Assembly (NCBI GenBank): GCA_040772305.1
Contig: JAXGYK010000001.1
Location: 992,001-1,056,000, forward strand
Source: Mesolinea sp040772305
Lineage (GTDB): Bacteria > Chloroflexota > Anaerolineae > Anaerolineales > Anaerolineaceae
Length of the DNA stretch: 64,000 bases
Direction of reading: 5' to 3'
Shown here one piece after another: positions 33,729 through 42,266 of the stretch. Below the pieces are notes generated by a model. It saw only the letters and a list, made by a program, of their open reading frames with translations, did not search any database and had not been told where the DNA came from. Made by a program: the position numbers and the translations under genes. Positions within the stretch are counted from its first letter, which is position 1; every line of letters starts with the position of its first letter.

Positions 33729-33779
33729 CAAGATTGCAGCTTGGCTGCGAACTCTAGTTTACAAATTAAATAGGATCGT

Positions 33780-33798
33780 TCTGTGCTATTTGCACAGA
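33780..33798. terminator. Hairpin after rpsJ
   Basis: Perfect TCTGTGC / GCACAGA stem with a TATTT loop. First of two tandem hairpins between the convergent rpsJ and nagA genes. Confidence 0.5.
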
Positions 33799-33814
33799 CC
33801 TCTTTGCCATATCC

Positions 33815-33842
33815 GAAAACTGACGCGCGAAGCGTCGTTTTC
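33815..33842. terminator. Bidirectional terminator between rpsJ and nagA
   Basis: GAAAAC-T-GACGC pairs with GCGTC-GTTTTC around GCGAA. T-rich on both strands at the ends, suited to stop both convergent transcripts. Confidence 0.75.
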
Positions 33843-33899
33843 ATTTAATGATCTTTGATACACGTGCACTTAATGCTAGAAAAAAGTACTGGATCAGTT

Positions 33900-35039
33900 T
33901 TAGAACTTGGAAAATTGAAGCTTGCCGGCCAGAATGCAGGCTTTTAGGTTAAATTGGGAATCGATGAGCAAGACATCTGCTCGTTTTCCTGGCGTCAAAC
34001 TGCCCACTTCATGATCAATTCCAACAGCTCGGGCGGGGTTAAGGGTGGCTGCCCGTACTACATCTTCCAGGGGTATACCCATACCAAGGGTATTTTTGGC
34101 ACAAGTTAAAAGAGAAGACACACTGCCTGCCAGGCGGCCATCCAAGAGGTGAGCGGCACCGTCTTTTACGAACACGTCCAGCCCTCCCAGGGAGTATTTG
34201 CCTTCGGGCAGGCCTGTAGCTCGCATACTGTCGCTAATCAGGACGATACGTTCTGGCCCTAAGAGTTTATAGGCACAGCGAACAACACTGGGATGTAGAT
34301 GTTTTCCGTCGCAAATCAGTTCTGCAAACCGGGCAAAGTCGCTGGCGGCGCCGATCAAAGCCGGGGCACGATGATTAAAGGGGGCCATGGTGTTGAAAAG
34401 ATGAGAAACAAGGCTGGCGCCAGCATTGAAAGCTGCATGGGCTTGTGTGTAATTGCAGCCGGTATGCCCCAGGGCAATTTTTATGCTTGGGCTGAAGCTT
34501 TGGATGAATTCGATTGCGCCGGGTAGCTCTGGTGCCAGCGTAATCACTTTGATATTGTCGCCCGAAAGCTTTTGCAGTTTTTGGAAGCTGTCGCAGTCGG
34601 GCAGGCTAAGGTAAGCGGGGTTCTGAGCACCTGCATATGCGGGATTGAGATAAGGACCTTCCATGTAGATACCCCGCAAAACGGCTTGATCTGGTGCTGG
34701 TTCCTGTTGTTTGAAAGCAGCAAAAACTGATAGCATGTTTTCCAAACTTGCGGGGGATAGGGTTGGGGATGTGGCTAAACAGCTTGTAACGCCTTGGGTA
34801 AGCTGGTAGCGCGCAATTTCGGAAAGGGCCTGTGGGGAAGCATTGCAGTATTCGTGCCCCATGGCACCGTGTGTGTGTATGTCGACCATTCCGGGAATCA
34901 GGTAAAGGCCTGTGGCATCAATGCAGTCCGAAAGGTTTAAATCCTCAGGCCCAGCAACGATGCGATCGTTTTGAATGTATAAATCGGCGGGAACGAAACC
35001 ATCTGATTCGTTAAAAACCAAGCCACCACGGATAATCAT
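33900..35039 (-). CDS. nagA: N-acetylglucosamine-6-phosphate deacetylase
   Basis: 379 residues. Removes the acetyl group of GlcNAc-6-P to give glucosamine-6-P in the cytoplasm. Amidohydrolase features: PGMVDIHTHGAMGHEY (metal site), GIYMEGPYLNPAYAGAQNP, ALGHTGCNYTQ, SHLFNTMAPFNHRAP, ICDGKHLHP and VLISDSMRATGLPEGKYSLGG. The usual NagA catalytic Asp is in LISDSM. ATG 35039 has GGAAAGG upstream. Its own promoter is at 35106-35135. It faces away from the fructosamine-type operon, with which it probably forms an amino-sugar module. Confidence 0.93.
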   Translation of the reverse strand: MIIRGGLVFNESDGFVPADLYIQNDRIVAGPEDLNLSDCIDATGLYLIPGMVDIHTHGAMGHEYCNASPQALSEIARYQLTQGVTSCLATSPTLSPASLENMLSVFAAFKQQEPAPDQAVLRGIYMEGPYLNPAYAGAQNPAYLSLPDCDSFQKLQKLSGDNIKVITLAPELPGAIEFIQSFSPSIKIALGHTGCNYTQAHAAFNAGASLVSHLFNTMAPFNHRAPALIGAASDFARFAELICDGKHLHPSVVRCAYKLLGPERIVLISDSMRATGLPEGKYSLGGLDVFVKDGAAHLLDGRLAGSVSSLLTCAKNTLGMGIPLEDVVRAATLNPARAVGIDHEVGSLTPGKRADVLLIDSQFNLKACILAGKLQFSKF

Positions 35040-35727
35040 ACAGTCGCCTTTCCCGGACTTGCTTTAAGGCGAGGCAGCAAATGGAAAACCGGACACATAT
35101 TCTGGATGATACCGCTCTTGTGGCGACAGCGTCAAGAATTTCAGCATATTGCAGCATATTGCAAGAAGGATCCTTGTTTTTGGGTCCATATGATCCCTGC
35201 CTTCCTTTGGTTTTTCGCTTTATGACTGTGTGCAGGTGAAAGAAACTGATGTTCTACACCTTATCCATAAGGTGGCTATGGCAGCATCTCACTTGCCTTA
35301 TACACCCGGGAAAAGATCAATGAGTATTAGCGACCAAGTTTGGCTAAGAATTTGAATCTCAGGGAAAAATCTCTTGCCGGGACATAGTCCTAAAACCATG
35401 CTGTAAGTTTTGAAGGACACACTATTTTGACGGAGTGGGGGTGCCTGGCTGGTCTGGCCGACTTAAAAGCGTGGACGGAAGCCGGGCCTAATGCATATAT
35501 GGGCGATGGCGCAGTGCAAGAGATTAAGACAAAACAGAACGAGGGGAAAAAGAGTAAACGTGAGAAAAGATGAACCATTTTATGTGCTTGAGCCCTGACG
35601 TGAAGGTCAAACAGTTTTCAGCAGAAACGTAAAATGAAAATCACATTCCCCCTTTAATTGGCAAATAATAACAACAAAGGGTGCTGAAATCTTCCCTGAA
35701 ATGGTTCAAATCTTTAACATTTTATGG
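35040..35727. other. Long non-coding region between nagA and the frl-like operon
   Basis: No supported gene. It holds the nagA promoter and, just upstream of it, a tandem duplication of CAGCATATTG (35142-35151 and 35152-35161) that could be a regulator site. The rest shows no clear RNA gene. Short ORFs here have no family resemblance. Confidence 0.5.
35106..35135 (-). promoter_or_regulatory. nagA promoter
   Basis: Minus strand TTGACG (35130-35135), an 18-nt spacer, then TATCAT (35106-35111). Confidence 0.65.
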
Positions 35728-35756
35728 TTGTTTTAAATCGGTTAGGTTGTTATAAT
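35728..35756 (+). promoter_or_regulatory. Promoter of the frl-like operon
   Basis: TTGTTT (35728-35733), a 17-nt spacer, then TATAAT (35751-35756). Long leader of about 230 nt to the first gene. Confidence 0.65.
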
Positions 35757-35771
35757 TAACTTGATAATAAA

Positions 35772-35825
35772 CAAGAGTTAATGTTTTTGCCCCTTGTACT
35801 AAACCAAGACAAAACTTAACTCTTG
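35772..35825 (+). promoter_or_regulatory. Inverted repeat in the frl-like leader
   Basis: CAAGAGTTAA (35772-35781) and its exact reverse complement TTAACTCTTG (35816-35825), 34 nt apart, just after the predicted start. Could be paired operators or a long-loop hairpin. TTAACTCTTG also occurs at 41133-41142, after the last gene of the operon. Confidence 0.5.
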
Positions 35826-35993
35826 CATTAATTTTTGCTTTATTGGGGAAGGAGAGGATAGTAGACAACGAGTTTCCTTATCTTAGTTTCAGAACCATTC
35901 ATGTTTTTTGCTTCAGATGAAGCGCTCGACGTCACCGAACAATCGCGCGGAATCTGTACCCGATGATAGTTCGGAATTAGTGAGGATAGAAAG

Positions 35994-37013
35994 ATGGCAA
36001 CACCTTTTGATGAAAAATTTTTCCTGGCCCAACTGGACCAGGCTCTTAACGAAAAAGCTAAAGCGATTGAACTGGGGAAGAAATACGCCAAAGCAGGAGT
36101 GAAAACAGTCTTCCTGGTTGGCTGCGGATCGCCGAATCGGGCAATGGCGGGTATCCGCTACTTCTTGGACCGTGATATCAAGAGCCTGCAGTTCTACTCT
36201 TATTTTCCGGCAGAATTTTTATACCAAGAGCCTGCTAAGCTGGACAAGGACTCCCTGGTACTGCTGATCTCGCACTCCGGCACTACGCCAGAAGTAGTAG
36301 CTGTATCTGAATACCTTAAGGATAAGGAGTGCCATGTTGCAGCTGTGACCCAGTTTGAAACATCTCCGCTGGCCAAGAATGTTCAAGATACTATCCTGTA
36401 CGGCGAAAGCAAAGCGGGCTATAAAGCTGAATTCATGCTGGCCCTGGCGCTGCTGACCTCCCTGGTAAAGGAAACGGACAATTGGCCGATCGCTGACGCT
36501 GTGCTTAAAGGCATTGATGCCTTCCCACAGGTGATGGCGGATGTTCAGGCATTGTCGGATAAGCAATGCGCAGAATATGCCAAGGATTACAAAGACGACG
36601 ATTTCTTCATGGTGATGGGAGCAGGTCCCTGCTTCCCGATTGCTGCCTATGTGGCCGGCGTGTGCATCATGATGGAAATGCAGTGGCTGCATACCTCGGT
36701 AGGAGAGTCAGCTGAGTTCTTCCATGGGCCTTTTGAAGTGATCCTGCCGGATGTGCCGGTAATGGTGTTCCTGGGTGAGGACGAAAGCCGGCCGATCTCA
36801 GAACGGGTGATCCGCTTCTGTAACAAGTTCACTGAACGCTTGATGGTATTTGACTCCAAGGATTACGAAATGAAGGGTATTCCTGACGAAGCACGCGAAG
36901 TATTCGCGCCTTTTGTCGCTTTTGGTGCCAGCGAGCGCTTCTATGAGCACTTAGCGGTGTGGCATAACCATCCACTATCCACGCGGCGCTACATGTGGAA
37001 GTTTGAATACTAA
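35994..37013 (+). CDS. SIS-domain sugar-phosphate deglycase/isomerase (FrlB-like)
   Basis: 339 residues with two SIS modules. The first carries VFLVGCGSPNRAMAGIRYFL and LLISHSGTTPEVVAVSEYL (phosphosugar-binding Ser/Thr loop). The second carries FFMVMGAGPCFPIAAYV and the catalytic-type ESAEFFHGPFEV. This arrangement matches fructoselysine-6-phosphate deglycase FrlB and the isomerase half of GlmS, without the glutaminase domain. Together with the PfkB kinase and sugar ABC transporter downstream it matches the gene content of the Bacillus frl operon. Fructosamine (Amadori product) breakdown is therefore the favoured role; amino-sugar deamination is the alternative given nagA next door. Confidence 0.82.
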   Translation: MATPFDEKFFLAQLDQALNEKAKAIELGKKYAKAGVKTVFLVGCGSPNRAMAGIRYFLDRDIKSLQFYSYFPAEFLYQEPAKLDKDSLVLLISHSGTTPEVVAVSEYLKDKECHVAAVTQFETSPLAKNVQDTILYGESKAGYKAEFMLALALLTSLVKETDNWPIADAVLKGIDAFPQVMADVQALSDKQCAEYAKDYKDDDFFMVMGAGPCFPIAAYVAGVCIMMEMQWLHTSVGESAEFFHGPFEVILPDVPVMVFLGEDESRPISERVIRFCNKFTERLMVFDSKDYEMKGIPDEAREVFAPFVAFGASERFYEHLAVWHNHPLSTRRYMWKFEY

Positions 37014-37014
37014 G

Positions 37015-37866
37015 ATGATCAAAATCCTGGGCTTAGGCGACAACACGATCGATACCTATGTGTTTCAGGATACCGGATACCCAGGCGGGAATGCGGTGAA
37101 TGTAGCTGTATTCTGCCAGCGTTTGGGGGCCCAGGCAGCCTATCTTGGTTTTTTGGGGGACGATGAGCGGGGCCGGGTCATCAGGGATGCATTGCTCTTG
37201 GAAGGGGTTGAGGTCTCACAGGCGCACATGGTCAAGGGTGTGGGGACAAATTATGCACTGGTGGAACTGAAAGACAAAGACCGTGTATTCACCGAGTCAG
37301 AAAGCGGCGCCTGCGAATTAATCCACCTTGAGGCAGAAGATTTTGAGTATATTGCGGGGTTTGACCTGGTACACAGCAGTGTCTATTCGCATCTGGAAAG
37401 CCAGCTGCCACAGATTAGGCAACATAGCAAGAAACTCAGTTTCGATTTTTCGGACCGTCACGACCTGGAACGGCTGCAAAAAGTAGGGCCGTATATCGAC
37501 TATGCCTTTTTGTCGTGTTCAGAGATAAGTATGGAAGAGCAGGGCAAGCGTATGGACCAGCTTTTGGAATTGGGTGCCAGCCTGGTGGTTGCTACCCGTG
37601 GCAAGGCTGGGTCTTGGGCGAAAACGGAAGGAAATAGCTGGCATCAGGGGAGTTTACCGGCAAATGTGGTGGACACCTTGGGAGCTGGCGATGCTTTTAT
37701 CGCTGCCCTGCTGATGAACTACAGCGCAGATGGGGATCTTGCCAAGGCTATGTATGCTGGTGCGGCATATGCCGCACGTGCTTGTGAACATTATGGCGGG
37801 TGGGGACATGGTGTTCCAATCAGCCAGATGGGTAAATTAAGACTTCTGGAAAGAAGAAAATCATAG
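37015..37866 (+). CDS. PfkB-family sugar kinase (FrlD-like)
   Basis: 283 residues from ATG 37015, 1 nt after the deglycase stop; an in-frame start 12 nt upstream would overlap it. It phosphorylates a sugar or Amadori compound with ATP. The N-terminus IKILGLGDNTIDTYVFQDTG followed by YPGGNAVNVAVFCQRLG matches the FrlD style (GDNxxD, PGGNAxN). The C-terminal PfkB signature VVDTLGAGDAFIAALLMNY contains the anion-hole GAGD and catalytic Asp. It would make the 6-phosphate that the preceding SIS enzyme cleaves. Confidence 0.85.
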   Translation: MIKILGLGDNTIDTYVFQDTGYPGGNAVNVAVFCQRLGAQAAYLGFLGDDERGRVIRDALLLEGVEVSQAHMVKGVGTNYALVELKDKDRVFTESESGACELIHLEAEDFEYIAGFDLVHSSVYSHLESQLPQIRQHSKKLSFDFSDRHDLERLQKVGPYIDYAFLSCSEISMEEQGKRMDQLLELGASLVVATRGKAGSWAKTEGNSWHQGSLPANVVDTLGAGDAFIAALLMNYSADGDLAKAMYAGAAYAARACEHYGGWGHGVPISQMGKLRLLERRKS

Positions 37867-37891
37867 TTAGAAAGAGAAGGAGTATAGGAGT

Positions 37892-39217
37892 ATGAAGAAA
37901 AAGATCAGTTTGTTATTTAGCTTGTTTATGGTTACTGCCATGCTGCTAACCGCCTGTGGAGGAACTGCACAGGAAACGGCAGCACCAAGCGGGGATGCTC
38001 CCGCAGCTAGCGGAACAATTACCCTGAACCTGTTCCATAAGTGGCCGGAACCGGAGGCACTGGAATTCTTTAAGTTGGCGATTGATACTTACCAGGAACG
38101 CAATCCAAATGTAAAGATCATTCAGGAAGCTGCTTCGGACGAAGCCTATAAAGATAAGATTCGGGTACTGATGGCCTCCAATGAGGTTCCGGATATCTTC
38201 TTTACCTGGGCAGGCGAGTTCTCATGGAAGTTCTCACGCGCAGGGCAGACTTTGGACCTTACGGACTATGTGAATGGGAGCACCTGGAAGGATGAAGTCG
38301 TCATGTCGGCTGTGCAGCCGTTTGAGTTTAAGGACAGGATCTACGGTATTCCTTTGCGCATTAACGCCAAATTCATGGCCTATAACAAGGAAATCTTTGA
38401 GGCCAACGGACTTCAGGTTCCAACCACCTGGGATGAATTCCTGGCTGTTTGCGAAACCTTAAAGAATGCGAATATCGTTCCGATTGCCTTTGGGAATGAG
38501 TTCCCGTGGGCGTCATCTCACTATGTGGGTGACTTTAATGCCAAACTGGTCCCGCCGGAAGTTATTTCCTCTGACTATCTTTTGACGGGCGAGGCCGATA
38601 CGTTGTTCACGCACCCTGGCTATATCGAGGCTTTAAAGCGCTTCCAGACTTTGGGAGATTCCGGTTACTTTAATAAAGGCATGAATGGCATCAGCCACTC
38701 CAATGCCCGGTCTTCCTTCATTGCAGGCAAAGCAGCCATGTTCTATCTCGAGCTGGAAGAGTTCCAAACATTGGCAGATGGCAAAGAAGGCGACTGGTTT
38801 GGATTCTTCCAACTGCCTGGCGGAACAGGCGGCGAAGGCGACCAGAAGCTGATCACCGGTGCGCCGGATGGCTTCATGATCTCGAAGAATACCAAGTATC
38901 CTGATGAAGCCGCGAAGTTCCTGCAATTCCTCACCGGACCTGAAATGGGCGCCAAGTATGTGGAGATGCTGGGTATTCCCAGTGCAGCCGTTGGCGCAGT
39001 GACACCTGAAAATGCGCTGCCAAGCGTTGTGGAAAGTTTGAATCAAATCAATGCTGCCAGCGGTATGGCACTGTGGATGGATACGGATATGGATGTACGT
39101 ATCGTTGAGGTATATCTGCCTGGTCTGCAGGCCCTCTTGATGGGTACCAATACGCCCGAGGCCCTGATGCAGTCGGTGCATGACATCGCTGTTAAAGTTC
39201 AGGAAACGATCAAGTAG
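37892..39217 (+). CDS. Sugar ABC transporter substrate-binding lipoprotein
   Basis: 441 residues. Lipoprotein signal MKKKISLLFSLFMVTAMLLT-AC with Cys22, then an Ala/Pro/Ser linker. Belongs to the family-1 (MalE/UgpB-like) receptors: TITLNLFHKWPEPEALEFFK, KVLMASNEVPDIFFTW-type IRVLMASNEVPDIFFTWAGE, and YNKEIFEANGLQVPTTWDEF. Binds the operon's sugar or fructosamine outside the membrane. AAGGAG precedes the ATG. A strong hairpin follows and may help keep binding-protein mRNA abundant relative to the permeases. Confidence 0.92.
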   Translation: MKKKISLLFSLFMVTAMLLTACGGTAQETAAPSGDAPAASGTITLNLFHKWPEPEALEFFKLAIDTYQERNPNVKIIQEAASDEAYKDKIRVLMASNEVPDIFFTWAGEFSWKFSRAGQTLDLTDYVNGSTWKDEVVMSAVQPFEFKDRIYGIPLRINAKFMAYNKEIFEANGLQVPTTWDEFLAVCETLKNANIVPIAFGNEFPWASSHYVGDFNAKLVPPEVISSDYLLTGEADTLFTHPGYIEALKRFQTLGDSGYFNKGMNGISHSNARSSFIAGKAAMFYLELEEFQTLADGKEGDWFGFFQLPGGTGGEGDQKLITGAPDGFMISKNTKYPDEAAKFLQFLTGPEMGAKYVEMLGIPSAAVGAVTPENALPSVVESLNQINAASGMALWMDTDMDVRIVEVYLPGLQALLMGTNTPEALMQSVHDIAVKVQETIK

Positions 39218-39230
39218 TCAATTATTTCAG

Positions 39231-39260
39231 GAGGGAGCCGTTGGTTTTTCCGGCTCCCTC
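39231..39260 (+). other. Intercistronic hairpin after binding-protein gene
   Basis: Perfect 10-bp stem GAGGGAGCCG / CGGCTCCCTC with a 10-nt loop, no T-run. Placed as in other binding-protein operons, where such hairpins protect the upstream mRNA. Confidence 0.6.
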
Positions 39261-39283
39261 AAAGCGATTTTATTCGTGGATAA

Positions 39284-40180
39284 ATGTCTATGAGCTATCA
39301 AAAGAAACAACGCTTTGTACCTTATCTGCTATTAATCCCGGCTGTATTGATCATGCTGATCTTTGTTTATATCCCGGTGATTCAAAGCTTTTATTACAGC
39401 CTCTTTCGCTGGAACTCGATTGACCCCAATATGCGCTGGATCGGACTGGATAACTTTACACGCATCCTTCGTGACCCAATTGTGTCCAAGTCTTTATGGA
39501 ACAATCTCCTGTATGCACTAATATCGGTGGTCTTTCAGGTTTTTATTGCCTTGGTATTGGCAGCGCTGATCGAATCGACCTTGATGCGTAGAAGCGCAAG
39601 TAATAAATTCCGGACGATACTGTTTTTGCCCTCAGTACTGGCGGTTTCTGTGGTAGGTATTACCTGGCAGTTGATCTACAGTCCGCTTGCAGGGGTGCTT
39701 AACCAATTCCTGGAGGCGATCGGGCTGGAGGTGCTAACACGTGCCTGGTTGGGAGAAGAGTCTACATCAATGCTCGCGGTCATTGCTGTTTCCCAATGGC
39801 AGTGGGTGGGTTACAGCATGGTGCTGTTCATAGTGGCGATCCAAGCTGTACCGGTAGAGCTTTATGAAGCGGCAGAGATTGATGGTGCTTCCGGGATACA
39901 AAAATTTTTCAAGATTACCGCACCGATGGTACGCGAAACTACCCTGTTGCTCACGATCATTACTGTGATAGGAGGCTTTAAGGTTTTCGATATTGTCTGG
40001 ATCATGACCGGAGGCGGCCCAAATAATGCAAGCTCGACTTTAGGGTTATATCTCTATCGTGTGGGCTTCCGCAATGACGAGATGGGATATGCTTCGTCGT
40101 TAGCGACGCTGCTCTTTATAATCACCTTCATCCTTACCATTATCCAGCTAAAAGTTGGCAAGACTGGAAAGGAGGTCTGA
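39284..40180 (+). CDS. Sugar ABC transporter permease (MalF-like)
   Basis: 298 residues, six hydrophobic segments. N-terminal LLIPAVLIMLIFVYIPVIQSFYYS is typical of MalF/UgpA-type permeases. The EAA loop VELYEAAEIDGASGIQKFF-K is the ATPase contact. Starts at ATG 39284 or the ATG two codons later. No ATPase gene is present in the cluster, so a shared MsmX/UgpC-type ATPase elsewhere is expected, as for the Bacillus frl system. Confidence 0.92.
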   Translation: MSMSYQKKQRFVPYLLLIPAVLIMLIFVYIPVIQSFYYSLFRWNSIDPNMRWIGLDNFTRILRDPIVSKSLWNNLLYALISVVFQVFIALVLAALIESTLMRRSASNKFRTILFLPSVLAVSVVGITWQLIYSPLAGVLNQFLEAIGLEVLTRAWLGEESTSMLAVIAVSQWQWVGYSMVLFIVAIQAVPVELYEAAEIDGASGIQKFFKITAPMVRETTLLLTIITVIGGFKVFDIVWIMTGGGPNNASSTLGLYLYRVGFRNDEMGYASSLATLLFIITFILTIIQLKVGKTGKEV

Positions 40181-40181
40181 G

Positions 40182-41054
40182 ATGAGTGCAGATACCCGGC
40201 CGCTTAAACGTATTGATTACCGCAAACGTGAGAGGGAAAAGAAAATAGGTTCTTTCTTTGTTTATCTGCTCTTTATCGTATTGAGTTTTATTGCGCTCTA
40301 CCCCTTGTTTTGGGTGTTGATCAACTCCTTTAAGAAAGACGGTGAGCTGTTCAGTAAGTCCTGGGCCCTGCCCAAAGTGTTCAGACCTGAAAATTATGAG
40401 GTTGCCTGGAAATACGGCATCTCACGTTATGTACTTAACAGCATGATTGTCACAGTGATTACGGTGATTATTGTGCTGGGCATCTCCCTGTTGGCGGCTT
40501 ACGCTTTATCACGCTTTCGCTTCAAAGGGGATACCTTCTTTCTGCTGTTCATCATGGGTGGCTTGATGCTCGCTCCCGAAGTGAGCTTGATCCCACTGTT
40601 TAAGATTTTGAGTTTGATGGGCCTTTATAACACCTACTGGGCGATGATCTTACCCAATGTAGCTTATGGGGTTCCCTTTACGACTTTCTTGATTCGCTCG
40701 TATATGCTGGGAGTCTCTAAAGATTTTGAGGAGGCATCGGCGATTGACGGGGCTACGTTGCTGCAGAACCTGGTGCATGTGATCATCCCGCTGTGTCGGC
40801 CGATCATAGCCTCAGCGGCGCTGATTGAGGCTATGCGGGTGTGGAACGAATTTATGTTCGGGCTCACTTTTGTAACCAGCGATAAATTTAAGACTATTCC
40901 GGTAGGACTTATGGCCTTTGGCGGAGCACTGCGGGAACAGTATACAGTGATTATGGCAGGGATTATCATGTCGGCTTTGCCCATGGTGATCCTGTTCCTC
41001 CTGGCACACAAGAACTTTATCCGCGGCTTGACTGTGGGTGGTGTAAAAGGATAA
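40182..41054 (+). CDS. Sugar ABC transporter permease (MalG-like)
   Basis: 290 residues from ATG 40182, chosen for the GGAGG 6 nt before it; the frame extends nine codons further into the preceding gene. Six hydrophobic segments and the EAA loop DFEEASAIDGATLLQNLVHVI. N-terminal YPLFWVLINSFKKDGELF is typical of MalG-type subunits. Partner of the preceding permease. Last gene of the frl-like operon; hairpins and IS-A copy 3 follow. Confidence 0.92.
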   Translation: MSADTRPLKRIDYRKREREKKIGSFFVYLLFIVLSFIALYPLFWVLINSFKKDGELFSKSWALPKVFRPENYEVAWKYGISRYVLNSMIVTVITVIIVLGISLLAAYALSRFRFKGDTFFLLFIMGGLMLAPEVSLIPLFKILSLMGLYNTYWAMILPNVAYGVPFTTFLIRSYMLGVSKDFEEASAIDGATLLQNLVHVIIPLCRPIIASAALIEAMRVWNEFMFGLTFVTSDKFKTIPVGLMAFGGALREQYTVIMAGIIMSALPMVILFLLAHKNFIRGLTVGGVKG

Positions 41055-41085
41055 TGGGAACCGGGGATAAATTTTGTGTGATCGA

Positions 41086-41105
41086 AACGCAGCGATCCCT
41101 GCGTT
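41086..41105 (+). terminator. Hairpin after frl-like operon
   Basis: Perfect AACGCAG / CTGCGTT stem with a CGATCC loop; no T-run, so termination would be weak. Confidence 0.4.
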
Positions 41106-41140
41106 AACAGCCAGATAAAGGATTTTCCGAAATTAACTCT

Positions 41141-41160
41141 TGCCGGGCCACTGCCCGGCA
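41141..41160 (+). terminator. GC-rich hairpin overlapping the IS-A target
   Basis: Perfect TGCCGGGC / GCCCGGCA stem with a CACT loop. The IS-A copy 3 target duplication begins inside its 5' arm, so the right-hand copy has lost part of the stem. Confidence 0.5.
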
Positions 41161-41170
41161 GAGCATTTAA
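41145..41170 (+). repeat. 26-bp target duplication, left of IS-A copy 3
   Basis: Exact copy of 42237-42262; begins GGGCCACTGC and ends GAGCATTTAA. Confidence 0.96.
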
Positions 41171-42236
41171 TGTTGGTTTGTCAAACATTTTGGACAGTGA
41201 GTTTCAAATAATCTAAAGGGCTCAGGAACTTAAGCGGTCGCATCGGGATCTTGTTCGTACGCTGATTGTGTCTTCTCAATTGTGTTTGGAAATCTTCAAA
41301 GGAAAAGAACTTGGCACGGTCATAAAAACGTTTTTGATCTTCCCTGTGGCTCCTTTCCACCTTGCCGTTATGCCGCGGCGTATAAGGCTTGATCCGCTTG
41401 TATTTGATGGCATGCTCGCTAAGGTATCTCTGGAAGAGGTTAGGTCTGTCGTTGTCTTCCCTCTTGCTGTAGTGGCTGGTGAACTCCGGGCCATTGTCCG
41501 TCTGGACACAGTCAATACGAATACCGTGGGAGGAAAACCAACGGACGGCCTTGCTGATGAAATCAGCTGAGGAGAAGGTGTCCGCCTGCTGATAAGCAGC
41601 CAGGTATCTCAGGCGGCTGTATTCATCAATGGCTGTGTACTGATAATACTTTCCCCATGTTTTATCTTGGATACACTCTCTGGGAACATGTTTGACGTCA
41701 ATTTGTACCCGCTGGCCGGGATACAGCATCGCCTCATAAGGTTTGGGAGGAGGCCCTTTCTGCCTGGGTTTCCTGGACCGCTCTAACCCTTCCCTTTGTT
41801 CCACGCGATATAAACTGACGTAATGACGGGTGTAGCCTTGCTTTCTCAGTTTGAACCAGAACTCCAACAATCCCAGCTCCGCATTCCGCCTGCGGCAGCG
41901 GATGATCAGGGCAATCTCTTCCTGGGTATGTTGATTGGGATGGTGATGAGGCCTGCGCGATTTGGCCGCTAAAGAGCCTATTGCTCCATCAAACCGCTTG
42001 AGCCAATAGTAAATATAACTTCGCGCCCGGTTGTATCTTCTGCTTGCTTTGCTCACCCCATATTTGAGAGCGTAGTTCACCAAAGAGTACCGGTATTTCA
42101 TCTCCTGTGTTATCTTATCCATTGCAGGTTGTGGTTCCTCCATACTGTTTTTTGTTTAGCGCAATAACAATATCAGTGATACCACTTCCTGCATTATTCT
42201 TTTACTTCACTGTCCAAGATGTATCGTAAACCAACA
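41171..42236 (-). mobile_element. Insertion sequence IS-A, copy 3 (1066 bp)
   Basis: TGTTGG...CCAACA ends, exact 26-bp duplications. Right end 30 bp upstream of the -35 box of the rplC promoter. Same orientation as copies 1 and 2. Confidence 0.96.
41181..42122 (-). CDS. DDE transposase of IS-A copy 3
   Basis: 313 residues from MDKITQEMKY, intact. It combines features of the other two copies: the central patch PRECIQDKTWGKYYQ as in copy 2, but FKLRKQGYTRHY and KREDNDRPN as in copy 1. That mosaic pattern suggests gene conversion among copies. Catalytic acids lie in QIDVKHVP, QTDNGPEF and KVERSHREDQ. Confidence 0.93.
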   Translation of the reverse strand: MDKITQEMKYRYSLVNYALKYGVSKASRRYNRARSYIYYWLKRFDGAIGSLAAKSRRPHHHPNQHTQEEIALIIRCRRRNAELGLLEFWFKLRKQGYTRHYVSLYRVEQREGLERSRKPRQKGPPPKPYEAMLYPGQRVQIDVKHVPRECIQDKTWGKYYQYTAIDEYSRLRYLAAYQQADTFSSADFISKAVRWFSSHGIRIDCVQTDNGPEFTSHYSKREDNDRPNLFQRYLSEHAIKYKRIKPYTPRHNGKVERSHREDQKRFYDRAKFFSFEDFQTQLRRHNQRTNKIPMRPLKFLSPLDYLKLTVQNV

Positions 42237-42262
42237 GGGCCACTGCCCGGCAGAGCATTTAA
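42237..42262 (+). repeat. 26-bp target duplication, right of IS-A copy 3
   Basis: Second copy of 41145-41170; ends 4 nt (AAGC) before TTGACT. Confidence 0.96.
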
Positions 42263-42266
42263 AAGC

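Noticed and set aside
35390..36091. Small ORFs in the nagA-frl intergenic region
   Set aside because: No ribosome sites and no recognisable protein pattern; one overlaps the start of the SIS gene in antisense.
4623..42236. IS-A copies as a composite transposon carrying the genes between them
   Set aside because: Copies 2 and 3 each have their own private 26-bp duplication, so each moved alone.
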